Positions 8,057-17,088 are shown, numbered from the stretch's first letter. The stretch: DNA of 64,000 nucleotides from JAGLQA01 sp023135565 (GCA_030639305.1 DAOWCY010000001.1:1-64000), one strand, 5' to 3'. The notes: generated from the sequence alone by a model not told the origin. A program made the numbers and translations.

Positions 8057-9967
8057 ATGAGTGAGATAAATTTAGATAAAGAAGAAATTTTAAAGACGGC
8101 AAGTTTTTTCAGGTTAGCATACTATAGGGTCACTAAAGAGGGGCACTTTCTGGAATGCGATGCAAAGGCCAGAGAAATTTTCGGTATCCCTCAGGATGCA
8201 AAAGATTTATCGGAATACTCTATTGCAGATATGTATGCTATCCCGGCAGAAAGAGAGCAGAGAATGAAGATGCTCAACGATAACAAGCTTAGACCTTTTA
8301 GCGATACTATATCCGTAACAATCAATGGTAAAAAAAAGATTTTGTTCGACGTGTGCTGGTATGATGAACAGGACTGTATAACCGGCTTAGTCAGGGAGAT
8401 GGAGGAAAGTAATTTGTTACACTCTGTACGGGCGATTGACAGGATGCCTACTGGATTTTATCATATAAAACATGCGGAAAATGATCTGGATCATAAGCGT
8501 GAACGAATAACCCAATGTAACGATCGCTTCGCTCAAATATTAGGATTCAGGGATAGGGGAGATGCCATAGGTAAAAATATAGTGGAACTCTTCCACACGG
8601 TTCCTGGTGTAGGGGGAAAATTTTTCAGGGATTTATATAAAACAGACAAGAATGGTAAACCATTACAGAATTATCCTTTTGAAACAAAGAGTTTCGAGCA
8701 TGGTAAAACCATTTATCTTTCACTTGATGTGCACTTAATAAAAGATAATAATGGCAAGGTGACCGGTAGAGAAGGGACGATTCGTGATGTTACCAGGGAA
8801 ATCAAGTTGAGGAATCAAGTAAAGAATGCTGAAGATAGGTTGGAAAAGACAACAGCGGATATAAATAAACTGATTCATTCATTTCTTCACCCTGTGGTAA
8901 AATTTTCAGGGAATGCGGAATTATTTCATCAAGTAGGCACCCTTTTACAAAAGACAACACAACCGGTCGTGGCTACCGCTTCTTATGATAAAGAATCAGG
9001 GAAAAAATTATTGGGAAAAATTATTGGAATACGGGATGGCCTACCTGAAATCGCTGAAAATATCTCTTACGAAGAGGCAAAACGTATAAAACATGATGGG
9101 TTTGATCCTTTAGTTGTGAGCACTCTGAAAGAAAAATTAACAGTAATAATAAATATATTTGATCACAGTCTGCAAACGGAAGCAAGCAAAATATTATTGG
9201 CTAATTCAATCCGGGACACAGCATTGTGGGTCTTAGAGGAATTGAATAAGATCGACTACGATAAGAATAATAAAATCAAATCTTTAATTACAGATGATTT
9301 TATCGGATTCCTCCAGGGCATTCTTTTCGACCAATTAACCAGGGGCGCTAATATACTGATGGCTGAGAGCAAAGTAATGAAACGTAAGGTAGAATCGCTC
9401 CGCGCTTATATCGGTATGGAAAAGGAAAGAAAAATTTCAGTAGTGAAACGTGATATAAGGAGGATATTAGAAGAGAACGTTGAACGATTTAGACCGATTT
9501 TTTTAGAAAAAGAAATAGAAATCGACTATAAAGCTTCGGGAAACCTTGTAGCTGATATCTCTACTCATGATATCGACCGGGTAATAAGTAACATCCTGGA
9601 TAATGCCAGGAAATATTCTTATGGAGGGAAAGGTCGAAGTGTAAAAATAAGAGCAAGAGAATTACAACCTGACAATGTGGTGGAATTTTCTATCGAGAGT
9701 TTTGGCACACCAATAAAAAAGGAGGAAATAGAAAGTGGGAAAATTTGGGAATTCGGTTACCGGAGTGAATTAGTCTACAGCACTGATAGAGATGGAACCG
9801 GTGTGGGACTTGCCGATGTTAAGGATACTATCGAGGCCCATGGCGGTGAAATCGGTATAACAAGTCGTCCCGTGGGAAAAGAAAGCGATCCCCCGCATTA
9901 TAAAATTCCTTATGTAACAGAAGTCACGATACGGATTCCTAAACAAAATCGAACGAAAAAGGAGTAA
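8057..9967 (+). CDS. PAS-domain sensor with C-terminal HATPase (kinase-like, no clear H-box)
   Basis: Cytoplasmic protein of 636 residues without membrane helices. Two PAS-like domains (about 10-110 and 130-260) are followed by a long helical region (260-455) and a GHKL ATPase domain. The ATPase has an N-box DRVISNILDNARKYSY (about 506-521) and a G2 box GTGVGLADVKDTIEAHGG (about 578-595). The G1 position reads ESFGTPI rather than the usual DxGxG. No canonical HExxxP phospho-acceptor motif is visible in the helical region, so it may signal by conformation or use an unusual histidine. The receiver gene begins 2 nt after its stop, so the two are co-transcribed. Probable role: sensing input for the SIR2-TIR/STAND genes downstream (inference). 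Confidence 0.75.
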   Translation: MSEINLDKEEILKTASFFRLAYYRVTKEGHFLECDAKAREIFGIPQDAKDLSEYSIADMYAIPAEREQRMKMLNDNKLRPFSDTISVTINGKKKILFDVCWYDEQDCITGLVREMEESNLLHSVRAIDRMPTGFYHIKHAENDLDHKRERITQCNDRFAQILGFRDRGDAIGKNIVELFHTVPGVGGKFFRDLYKTDKNGKPLQNYPFETKSFEHGKTIYLSLDVHLIKDNNGKVTGREGTIRDVTREIKLRNQVKNAEDRLEKTTADINKLIHSFLHPVVKFSGNAELFHQVGTLLQKTTQPVVATASYDKESGKKLLGKIIGIRDGLPEIAENISYEEAKRIKHDGFDPLVVSTLKEKLTVIINIFDHSLQTEASKILLANSIRDTALWVLEELNKIDYDKNNKIKSLITDDFIGFLQGILFDQLTRGANILMAESKVMKRKVESLRAYIGMEKERKISVVKRDIRRILEENVERFRPIFLEKEIEIDYKASGNLVADISTHDIDRVISNILDNARKYSYGGKGRSVKIRARELQPDNVVEFSIESFGTPIKKEEIESGKIWEFGYRSELVYSTDRDGTGVGLADVKDTIEAHGGEIGITSRPVGKESDPPHYKIPYVTEVTIRIPKQNRTKKE

Positions 9968-9969
9968 CA

Positions 9970-10443
9970 ATGGGAATAAGAAAAATCCTATGGTTAGAGG
10001 ATCAATTTGAAGATTTCGGTGCTTATCTGAGTGCATTGTTTAGAGCCGGTTATGTAGTAGACAGTGTTAAATCTGTTTCAGAAGCGGTGGAAAAACTGAG
10101 AGAAGGAGATTACACGGCAGTTATATTCGATATTAAAGTCCTGCCTGGGAATAGTAGGGAATGGATAGAGCTTGATAAAAAGAAACGGGAAGAGAATCCC
10201 CACTACGATTCATCTTTAGGGTTGGAACTGTTATATTCTTTGTTTGCCCACGAGAAGGCAAACGTAAAACTTGATCCTCCGATTAAAATATCACCTGAGA
10301 AATTTATCGTGTTTTCTGTGGTTTATGACAAGAACGAAGAATTTCAATCATTCGGAATACCTGGGGATCAGATAATAAATAAATCTGCCGCTGATTTGAG
10401 CACTCTCCCTAATACTGTTAAAAAGATAGAGGATGGTTGCTGA
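9970..10443 (+). CDS. Stand-alone receiver-domain response regulator
   Basis: 157 residues forming only a receiver domain with an insertion. The acidic pair is in LWLEDQ (E10, D11), the likely phospho-acceptor is D54 (VIFDIKV), the Thr/Ser position is S116 (IVFSVV) and the Lys is K138 (IINKSA). About 30 extra residues sit between strands 3 and 4. No output domain is present, so it must act by protein contact. It directly follows the HATPase sensor with a GGAG ribosome binding site and may relay to the SIR2-TIR or STAND protein (inference). Confidence 0.75.
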   Translation: MGIRKILWLEDQFEDFGAYLSALFRAGYVVDSVKSVSEAVEKLREGDYTAVIFDIKVLPGNSREWIELDKKKREENPHYDSSLGLELLYSLFAHEKANVKLDPPIKISPEKFIVFSVVYDKNEEFQSFGIPGDQIINKSAADLSTLPNTVKKIEDGC

Positions 10444-10499
10444 TATAAATAACCGCGATGTATCGGGGATTTCCTGGTTACGTTAGGAATTTTTCGGAC

Positions 10500-10528
10500 T
10501 TGACATTCTTTCTCCGGTATGATATAAA
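10500..10528 (+). promoter_or_regulatory. Promoter of the SIR2-TIR/STAND unit
   Basis: TTGACA (10500-10505), 17-nt spacer, TATAAA (10523-10528). A 6-bp hairpin CGGGTT/AACCCG (10540-10561) follows in the 5' leader, before GGAAGG and the small ORF. Confidence 0.75.
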
Positions 10529-10582
10529 GATATTTGGTTCGGGTTGAGAAAGCTTAACCCGGAAAAAAAGGAAGGTTTTTAG

Positions 10583-10681
10583 ATGGCTATTAAAAAAACA
10601 TTAGGAAAAGCTGTGCCTTCAAGAAACAAGATGTATGAAGTGAGGCTTTCTTATCAAGGGGAAAGTCATGACGTCTGTTAA
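10583..10681 (+). CDS. Small ORF (32 aa) overlapping the SIR2-TIR start
   Basis: ATG after a good GGAAGG ribosome binding site; encodes a basic peptide beginning MAIKKTLGKAVPSRNK. Its stop lies 14 nt inside the SIR2-TIR gene, which suggests translational coupling. It is the first frame after the 10500 promoter. It may be a real small component, or a leader that sets expression of the NADase. No family recognised. Confidence 0.4.
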   Translation: MAIKKTLGKAVPSRNKMYEVRLSYQGESHDVC

Positions 10682-12089
10682 GTGCGATAAATTCGATTGG
10701 CATAAACTGATAGAGCTAATCAAAAATAAGAATGTTATCCCTGTTATCGGTCAGAATCTCTACCGGATTGAGACTGAGGATAAACGAGAAGTTTTGCTCT
10801 ACGATTTCCTGGCGGGACAAATAGCACAAGAGTTCGGAGTAGAACTTTCCACTGACGCCGGTCATAAATTTGCTGAACTCTGTTTGGATTTCTTTGAAAA
10901 ATACAATCCCGATAAATTGGCCCAGTCAAATTCTTTCAATAAGACTTTAAAAAGAGTTCAATTGATCCCATTTAACTCGATATGGAAACTGGCACATATT
11001 GAAGATCTTAACATATTTATAACCACTGTTTACGATAACTTCTTATCCGAAATTTTAAAAGAAGTTAGAAAAATCCAGGCAAGGGTGTTGAGTTATACCG
11101 TTCACGAAAAGTATCTGCATCTGCTTGATGACGAACTTTTCGATGATATTGAGAAATATCAATGTTCCCTGGTTTATCATATGTTCGGGAATTTTGGGGA
11201 TTTACGCCCTGCTTATACTGAGAAAGATAAAAGGGACACTATCCTGGAATTCCATAAAGATATGGAGTTAAACCGCCAGAATAACCTGTCCCGTAAATTG
11301 AAAAACAGTTCTTTACTTCTTTTGGGGTGTGATGATAGGTTTTTACGTTCTTTCATTCCTGTCTTTGAAAAATATTATCGGACATCCCATAATCAACGGT
11401 TAACTGTTATTGTTGGGGGTATTCCCGGTACCTATAATGAAAAGAAATTTAATAAATTAATCAATTTTTTAAAAGATTATAAAGTTGAATTTATTTATTA
11501 CTGTGAATCAAAAGATTTTGTGGACTGTCTGAGCGACAGAATGAAAGAAGAGGAAGTCTCTGAATTATTGGAAGACAGAATTCCTGTCTGTAAAACAGAA
11601 AAAAAAGGAAGAACAAAAAAAGTAAAGGAATTAGAAAATGTAGAACCACTCGCTTTTATTTCACATCATGGAGGTAATAAGGCAGCATCAAAACGATTGG
11701 CAACACATTTGAAAAGTGATGGTATCAATGTGTGGTTAGATCAGTTTGAGCTTAAACCTGGTGATGGGATTGATGAAACCATTATGAATGCTATAGATAA
11801 ATGTCCGGTTTTCATACCTATTATCTCGAGGGAATCTGAGAATCTGGCTGGAACTAATGACTTAAGATATCATAGTAAAGAGTGGGTGAGAGCTATCGAA
11901 AACATGAAATTAAAAAAGAATCCCAATAAAATAATGCCTGTTATAATAGACGATACTTTCTGGATGTATAAAGATTTTAAAAATTTATTCCATATCAAAA
12001 TTCCAAATGGAGATAAAGTGGGAGATTATGAAAAATTAAAAAAGTCATTATTGGATATTAAGGAGGAAATTCCGGTAGCAAATGATTGA
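10668..12089 (+). CDS. SIR2-like/TIR fusion protein, probable NAD-consuming effector
   Basis: 473 residues with two NAD-related domains. The N-terminal part (about 15-300) looks like the SIR2_2 family of defence proteins: KNVIPVIGQN (21-30, nucleotide loop), FITTVYD (117-123, where active family members have TTNYD) and VYHMFGNF (169-176, catalytic-His region). The C-terminal part (about 325-465) is a TIR domain: LAFISHHGGNKAASKRL, GINVWLDQFELKPGD, VFIPIISRES and KEWVRAIE. Known relatives cleave NAD+ when phage infection is sensed. Having both folds in one chain is unusual. The Asn-to-Val change may disable the SIR2 site and leave the TIR as effector. It precedes the STAND NTPase by 30 nt. Confidence 0.75.
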   Translation: MTSVKCDKFDWHKLIELIKNKNVIPVIGQNLYRIETEDKREVLLYDFLAGQIAQEFGVELSTDAGHKFAELCLDFFEKYNPDKLAQSNSFNKTLKRVQLIPFNSIWKLAHIEDLNIFITTVYDNFLSEILKEVRKIQARVLSYTVHEKYLHLLDDELFDDIEKYQCSLVYHMFGNFGDLRPAYTEKDKRDTILEFHKDMELNRQNNLSRKLKNSSLLLLGCDDRFLRSFIPVFEKYYRTSHNQRLTVIVGGIPGTYNEKKFNKLINFLKDYKVEFIYYCESKDFVDCLSDRMKEEEVSELLEDRIPVCKTEKKGRTKKVKELENVEPLAFISHHGGNKAASKRLATHLKSDGINVWLDQFELKPGDGIDETIMNAIDKCPVFIPIISRESENLAGTNDLRYHSKEWVRAIENMKLKKNPNKIMPVIIDDTFWMYKDFKNLFHIKIPNGDKVGDYEKLKKSLLDIKEEIPVAND

Positions 12090-12119
12090 TTGTGAATTCT
12101 TAACAACATATGGTGTATA

Positions 12120-15100
12120 ATGAAAAGAAACATGAAGATGCGAGGAAGTAACTCTCGGACAGAAAATGAAAACCCATATAAGGGCTTGATCTCTTACAGG
12201 GAAAAAGATAGAGAAGTTTTTTATGGCAGGGAGAAAGATAAAAAAGATCTTTCTGATTTAATAAAGAACGAACCACTAACTGTGGTTTTTGGAAAGTCCG
12301 GTATTGGGAAAACGTCATTATTAAACGCAGGGCTGTTTCCATTGCTCCGGGAAAATGGATTTCTGCCGATACGGGTGCGGTTAAACTATTCAGGACAGAC
12401 ACTGCCTTTACTCGAACAGATAAAGAAGACGGTCAAAGAAGAGTTAAACGGTCTAAAGGTCGTACTAAAAGCCAGGGATGGGAATAACTCGGTGGGACCA
12501 ATACTTAAAGAAGAATCGCTTTGGGAGTATTTTCAACGGGCTAACCATTTCTGTTGCTCCGGGGCGAAAGATGAAAATTTGGTAATACCCGTAATGGTCT
12601 TTGACCAGTTCGAGGAAATATTTACCCTGGGCAAAAATCACCATGACAGGGATAAATTGATCGATGAGCTTTACTGGTTGATTGAAAACCAATTCCCGGT
12701 TCCTTTAAAGGAAAAGATATTGAAAGGAGAGAAAGAGTTCTCATTGTCCACCTCACGGCCGGAAGTGCGGGTGGTTATCAGTCTGCGGGAAGATTACCTG
12801 CCCCACCTGACAGATTTGAAATCACAGATCGCCTCTATTGACCAGACCATGTTCAGGGTGAAAGCTTTGAATGGAAAGCAGGCTAAGGAAATAATCTCTA
12901 TGCCCGGAGGGTTCCAGGAAGAAGAAATGATAAATAGTATATTAAGCCGTTTCGATCCTGCGGGAGAGGTTAGTGGTGAGAATATCCCGGATGAAAAATT
13001 GAAAAAAATGGAATTTGAACCGGTATTTCTAAGTTTGCTTTGCCACCAATTATATGGAAAGAAAAGAGAATTAAAATCAATAACGGAAGAAGAACAATAT
13101 AAAATATTAGAAAAATTTTACGATACTGTGATAACGGATTTCCCAAATGAGGTAGAGGGATTTATCGAAACAAAATTGTTGACCGAGAGGGGACTTAGAA
13201 CACCATTTCTCCTGGAACCCGAGCACCCATTGAAAGGATATATCAAACAACTGGAAATGGGAGAGCGCAGGATACTTCACATATTTCCTGAGGGAGAAAA
13301 TGAGTATGTTGAGGTAATTCATGACGTGTTGGCGCCAATCATAAAAGAAAAGAGAGACAGAAGAATTAATGAAGCGAAAAGGAAGGAATATAGGGAACAA
13401 ATAAAAAAACGTTATTATAAAATTGCTATCGGATTCTTTTTGTTTATAGCAATCATATTTGCTTATACTGCAAGATATGCCAATGAGCAATATAAAAATG
13501 CCCGGGTCAATAGGCTGACAGCCGAAGCGCTGCTGGAATTTCCAAATGATAATACAAAAGCTATACGCATTGCCGAGGCAGCTTATGAAATGGGATTGCC
13601 CGATCCCCCATCACGTACCTGCCAAGTGTTGAGTAAGATAGGATACTCTTCTTTTGAGAATCCTTTCTATACAACTATCCTGCGCCATAAAGAGGAGGTT
13701 TATTCCGCTGCATTTTCCCCTGACGGCAGCCGTATTCTCACCGCTTGCGAAGATGGTATCACCAGGATATGGGATGAAAGCGGAGAACTGCTTATTGAAT
13801 TAAAGGGGCATACAGGCAGGATAAACTCAGCCGTTTTCTCACCGAATGGAAATCTTGCGTTAACTTCTTCCTGGGATAAGAGTGTGAAATTATTTGATAT
13901 GGAAAGTAACGTGCTGTTAGATTTGCCCCATCAAGGGACAATCGCGTCCGCTGTGTTTTCTCAAAGTGGTACCCGTATCCTCACTGCTTCAAGGGATGGC
14001 ACTGCGAAAATATTCAGCCTAAAAGGCAAACTGGTAAAAACCCTAACTGATAATGGGATATTGTTTTTCGCTGTTTTTTCTCCAAACGAAAAACGTATAC
14101 TCACCGCATCGTGGAATAAAGGCGCCAGATTGCTTGACCTGGACGGTAATCTCGTATCGGAGTTTAAACATGATAAGGCTTTAGTTTCTGCTGTGTTTTC
14201 CCCCGACGGTAATAGTATATTAACCGCGTCCGAAGATGGGACTTTAAAACTGTGGAGTCTAAAAAAAGAGAAAATGTTGGGTTTGAAGAATGATAAACCG
14301 ATAACCGCTGCTGCATTTCTGTCGAATGATCTCCGTATACTAATTGCCTTCGACGATGGCACATTCAGGGTGTGCGACCGGGCTGGTAATTTTTTGGCTG
14401 ATTTAAAGGGACATAATGCGGCGATAACATCATCTGTAGTTTTTACAGATGGCAACCGTATCCTTACCTCATCTAAGGACGGCACAGCTAAAATATGGGA
14501 ACTGCCGAATATTTTGACAGGATTGAGACATACTACAGATGTAGAAATTGAGGAAGAACCGACTCTCACAATTTCCCAGGATGGCACCGTTGAGGTCCGG
14601 GATGAGGGTAGGAACTACAGTGAACATATAATTAGCCCTGATGGAGCAATATCATCTGCTAAACTTTCCCCTGACGGTAAATGGATACTTACAATCTCGG
14701 TTGCGAACACAAACATCGCGAAATTATGGGATGTCGAGAAAAAAGAATTCCTGAAGGATAAAAAAATAATTAATATTGATGGAGAAATATCCTCGGTTAT
14801 TTTTTCACCTCAAGCAAAGTGGCTTCTTATAATTTCGCGTGACGGCTCCGCACGAATATGGGACATGAAAACTGAGCAAAGGTCAAAAAAAATGATCGCT
14901 CCTGAAGGGGCTATCTCCAAAGCATTGTTTTCCCCTAACGAAAGCTTTCTTCTTGTAATTTCAGATAAAGGCGCTGCAAGTGTATGGAGCGTGAGGGGAG
15001 AACTCCTTAAGAAGATTAAATCTGATGGGAAAATAACCGAAGCAATGTTCTCACCTAACAATAACCTGATCTGCGCAATCTTAGATAACGGTACGGCGAG

Positions 15101-15437
15101 ATTATGGAATTTAGACGGATTACCCCTGGCGAGTATTAAAGCGGATTCAGCAATATCAAAATTGTCGTTTTCGCCGGACAGTCGCATGGTGTTTGCCACT
15201 TTGATTGATGGTAAAGCGAGGTTATATACTGTCGAGGGGAAAATCCTATCAAATATTGATTTTGATGCGGCAATATTATCTGCCGATTTTTTGCCTGAGA
15301 GCAAAGCGGTTTTAATAACTTTGGCGGACGGAACCATGAAAGAATGGTATACACCCGAAGCGATTTACCGGTGGCTAAAGACAGCGAAAATAGCGCAATT
15401 AACGAAAGAGGACAAGGATAAATTGGGATTAGATTAG
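12120..15437 (+). CDS. nSTAND1-type NTPase with membrane helix and 14 WD40 repeats
   Basis: 1105 residues. The opening NPYKGLISYREKDREVFYGR is typical of nSTAND1 proteins. Walker A is GKSGIGKTS (58-66) and Walker B VMVFDQFEE (158-166). A hydrophobic helix lies at about 432-452 (IGFFLFIAIIFAY). From about 520 to 1080 there are 14 WD40 units with the pattern AVFSPDG..ILTAS.DGT.KIW, enough for two seven-bladed propellers. STAND proteins of this design are switch-like sensors that oligomerise on ligand binding and activate effectors. With the SIR2-TIR protein next door the pair resembles a sensor and NADase module (inference). The membrane helix would place the propellers and the ATPase on opposite sides, or tether the complex to the membrane. 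Confidence 0.85.
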   Translation: MKRNMKMRGSNSRTENENPYKGLISYREKDREVFYGREKDKKDLSDLIKNEPLTVVFGKSGIGKTSLLNAGLFPLLRENGFLPIRVRLNYSGQTLPLLEQIKKTVKEELNGLKVVLKARDGNNSVGPILKEESLWEYFQRANHFCCSGAKDENLVIPVMVFDQFEEIFTLGKNHHDRDKLIDELYWLIENQFPVPLKEKILKGEKEFSLSTSRPEVRVVISLREDYLPHLTDLKSQIASIDQTMFRVKALNGKQAKEIISMPGGFQEEEMINSILSRFDPAGEVSGENIPDEKLKKMEFEPVFLSLLCHQLYGKKRELKSITEEEQYKILEKFYDTVITDFPNEVEGFIETKLLTERGLRTPFLLEPEHPLKGYIKQLEMGERRILHIFPEGENEYVEVIHDVLAPIIKEKRDRRINEAKRKEYREQIKKRYYKIAIGFFLFIAIIFAYTARYANEQYKNARVNRLTAEALLEFPNDNTKAIRIAEAAYEMGLPDPPSRTCQVLSKIGYSSFENPFYTTILRHKEEVYSAAFSPDGSRILTACEDGITRIWDESGELLIELKGHTGRINSAVFSPNGNLALTSSWDKSVKLFDMESNVLLDLPHQGTIASAVFSQSGTRILTASRDGTAKIFSLKGKLVKTLTDNGILFFAVFSPNEKRILTASWNKGARLLDLDGNLVSEFKHDKALVSAVFSPDGNSILTASEDGTLKLWSLKKEKMLGLKNDKPITAAAFLSNDLRILIAFDDGTFRVCDRAGNFLADLKGHNAAITSSVVFTDGNRILTSSKDGTAKIWELPNILTGLRHTTDVEIEEEPTLTISQDGTVEVRDEGRNYSEHIISPDGAISSAKLSPDGKWILTISVANTNIAKLWDVEKKEFLKDKKIINIDGEISSVIFSPQAKWLLIISRDGSARIWDMKTEQRSKKMIAPEGAISKALFSPNESFLLVISDKGAASVWSVRGELLKKIKSDGKITEAMFSPNNNLICAILDNGTARLWNLDGLPLASIKADSAISKLSFSPDSRMVFATLIDGKARLYTVEGKILSNIDFDAAILSADFLPESKAVLITLADGTMKEWYTPEAIYRWLKTAKIAQLTKEDKDKLGLD

Positions 15438-15505
15438 GTCGTGGTCAAGCGATGAGTCCTGGAAATTTACAATTAATTACTATGATAAAAAAAATCAAAA
15501 TATTA

Positions 15506-15534
15506 TTGACATCCTTATTTTTATGTAGTATTAT
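15506..15534 (+). promoter_or_regulatory. Promoter of propeller gene A
   Basis: TTGACA (15506-15511), 17-nt spacer, TATTAT (15529-15534). About 240 nt of untranslated leader follow before the ATG at 15783. Confidence 0.75.
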
Positions 15535-15619
15535 TTCTTAGTATGATGTATTTGGAAGAAGAATTAGAACCAACTTTGCAACTAAGTGCCATTGAGTTTC
15601 TTTATTAGCATGTTTTAAT

Positions 15620-15782
15620 TTCTTGAGGAAGAATAAATTGAAACAGATGAAATGTCTTTACTTACAGGGAAAAGGTATCTCACCGTTATTGGCGGAGATT
15701 ATTCACCATTCAGATAGATCAAAAATTAGCCGTTTTGGAGAATTACCTTTCACAGGGAAGGGATTTCTCATGGGAGGTAGAA
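15620..15782 (+). promoter_or_regulatory. Structured 5' leader of propeller gene A
   Basis: Similar to the leader of the paralogue at about 17505-17672. Just before the ribosome binding site is a hairpin at 15738-15769: GAGAA pairs with TTCTC and CCTTTC with GGAAGG. The second copy keeps GAGAA/TTCTC, but the inner stem is CCCCT/AGGGG, a compensatory change. A TTG-started frame runs through the leader, but its protein reading frame is not conserved between the copies. Confidence 0.6.
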
Positions 15783-16874
15783 ATGAAACCAGTAGCAAAA
15801 TTGGCAGCCTTTATGTTGTCGATTATTCTTTGCTTTAGTACCGTTGGTGCGAGCGAATTATTTGGATTTAATGTTGAATACGTTGGGAAATTAAAAGTTC
15901 CCGCAAAACCCGCACTGCTAGCTGCATGGTCCTTTTGCGTTACAGAGGATGGCTTGTTTATAATTCCTGATAAGGAATCCGGGGATATAAAAATCTATGA
16001 AAAGGCCGGTGAAACATTGGAATATGTTAAGGCCATCGGGCGCAAAGGTTTTGGCCCGGGTGAGTTTGTATCTCCGGCTTATTGTTCTTATAACGAAAAA
16101 GAGAGTAAGTTTATTGTAATGGATTTAGAGCAGAGGAAAATTTTTATATATGATAGGGTTGGGCGGGAAAATTTCAAACGAGTAAAAATGATCTATTGTT
16201 TCAGGTCGGGAGATGATGTCCAGTTAATAGGAAATAAATTAATAATATCGGGATACAAAGAGGGGCCTCATGGGGCCGACCATGAACTTTACATTACAAA
16301 TATAAAAACTGGCGATGAGGATTTCTTGCTGCGTTCATTCCAAAAATACGGATTGAGTCAGAGTGAAAAAAGTAAGGCTGGTTCTCTGAGACAAGCATTA
16401 GGGGTAATAGGTCGTTTCGATGTCGAGGGAGATGATATTTATTTTGTTTGGGAAGGGGATTTAAGAATTACCAAACTAAATATCAGCACAAAGAAAACAC
16501 AGGTGTTTGGTCCGGGAGTAAAGATGAAGACGAAATACAAATCACCTGCCGATATAGTTAACGAGTTACTCGATAACCGCACTCACGGTAGATTCCATCT
16601 ATATCGTATTGTTAAATTCAAAAGGTCATTTGTAAGGAATGTCTTTACGAGTGCGAAATATGTCTTTGTGATCTATGAAGGACCGGGCAAATCAAAATTC
16701 TGGCTGCAATTTTATATGCTGAACGGAAATTTTATAAAAGAAGTGCCAATCCCGGGACAACCTGACCGCAGGATGTGTTTCGATAAAGACAAGGGGATTT
16801 TGTATTCTCTTGTCAGTAGTAAATCTAAAGAAAAGAAGAAAGACTTTCTTATTTTGAAATATAAAATCCGTTAA
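15783..16874 (+). CDS. Secreted six-bladed beta-propeller protein A
   Basis: The start at 15783 is chosen because GGAGG lies 5 nt upstream and the paralogue starts at the same place. 363 residues with a signal peptide (MKPVAKLAAFMLSIILCFS). The blades carry NHL/6-bladed signatures such as EDGLFIIPDKESGDIKIYEK and GRKGFGPGEF. Such proteins are exported and often lie next to small secreted Cys peptides in Bacteroidota (pfam17170 type). The paralogue at 17673 is very similar. A decayed thioredoxin-like gene follows at 16892. Confidence 0.8.
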   Translation: MKPVAKLAAFMLSIILCFSTVGASELFGFNVEYVGKLKVPAKPALLAAWSFCVTEDGLFIIPDKESGDIKIYEKAGETLEYVKAIGRKGFGPGEFVSPAYCSYNEKESKFIVMDLEQRKIFIYDRVGRENFKRVKMIYCFRSGDDVQLIGNKLIISGYKEGPHGADHELYITNIKTGDEDFLLRSFQKYGLSQSEKSKAGSLRQALGVIGRFDVEGDDIYFVWEGDLRITKLNISTKKTQVFGPGVKMKTKYKSPADIVNELLDNRTHGRFHLYRIVKFKRSFVRNVFTSAKYVFVIYEGPGKSKFWLQFYMLNGNFIKEVPIPGQPDRRMCFDKDKGILYSLVSSKSKEKKKDFLILKYKIR

Positions 16875-16891
16875 GATTGAGAATTATCGAA

Positions 16892-16966
16892 GTGAAAAAT
16901 TATATAACTGAGCTATTGACGGTAATCATATTGGTGTTGCTGACTGAAATTTTTAATTGTCGTTGA
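16892..16966 (+). pseudogene. Remnant of a thioredoxin-like gene
   Basis: GTG start and membrane helix similar to the intact gene at 18779 (KNYITELLTVIILVL against KNYVIGVMAVIILVL). It then jumps to FNCR and a stop, resembling the NNCRDC active-site region of the intact copy. About 35 codons are missing. It lies after propeller A exactly as the intact copy lies after propeller B. Confidence 0.6.
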
Positions 16967-16997
16967 TCACCCGGATTTCTCGAAGAAAAAAAATAAG

Positions 16998-17026
16998 TTG
17001 AAAAATTCATAAACTCATTGTATAAT
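16998..17026 (+). promoter_or_regulatory. Promoter of the small secreted Cys peptide
   Basis: TTGAAA (16998-17003), 17-nt spacer, TATAAT (17021-17026). The peptide gene starts 63 nt downstream with AGAGGAA as ribosome binding site. Confidence 0.75.
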
Positions 17027-17088
17027 AAAGTATACTCGGTTTTTTTTAAAGAAAAACTATCGGGCCGGGTACCTTAGAGGAATTTATT

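Noticed and set aside
13961..15337. Long minus-strand frames inside the WD40 region
   Set aside because: Repeated WD40 codons give periodic antisense frames; no start signals.
15623..15838. Leader peptide MRKNKLKQMKC... shared with 17507-17728
   Set aside because: Non-ATG starts, and the middle of the two peptides is out of frame with respect to the DNA alignment, so conservation is at RNA level rather than protein level.
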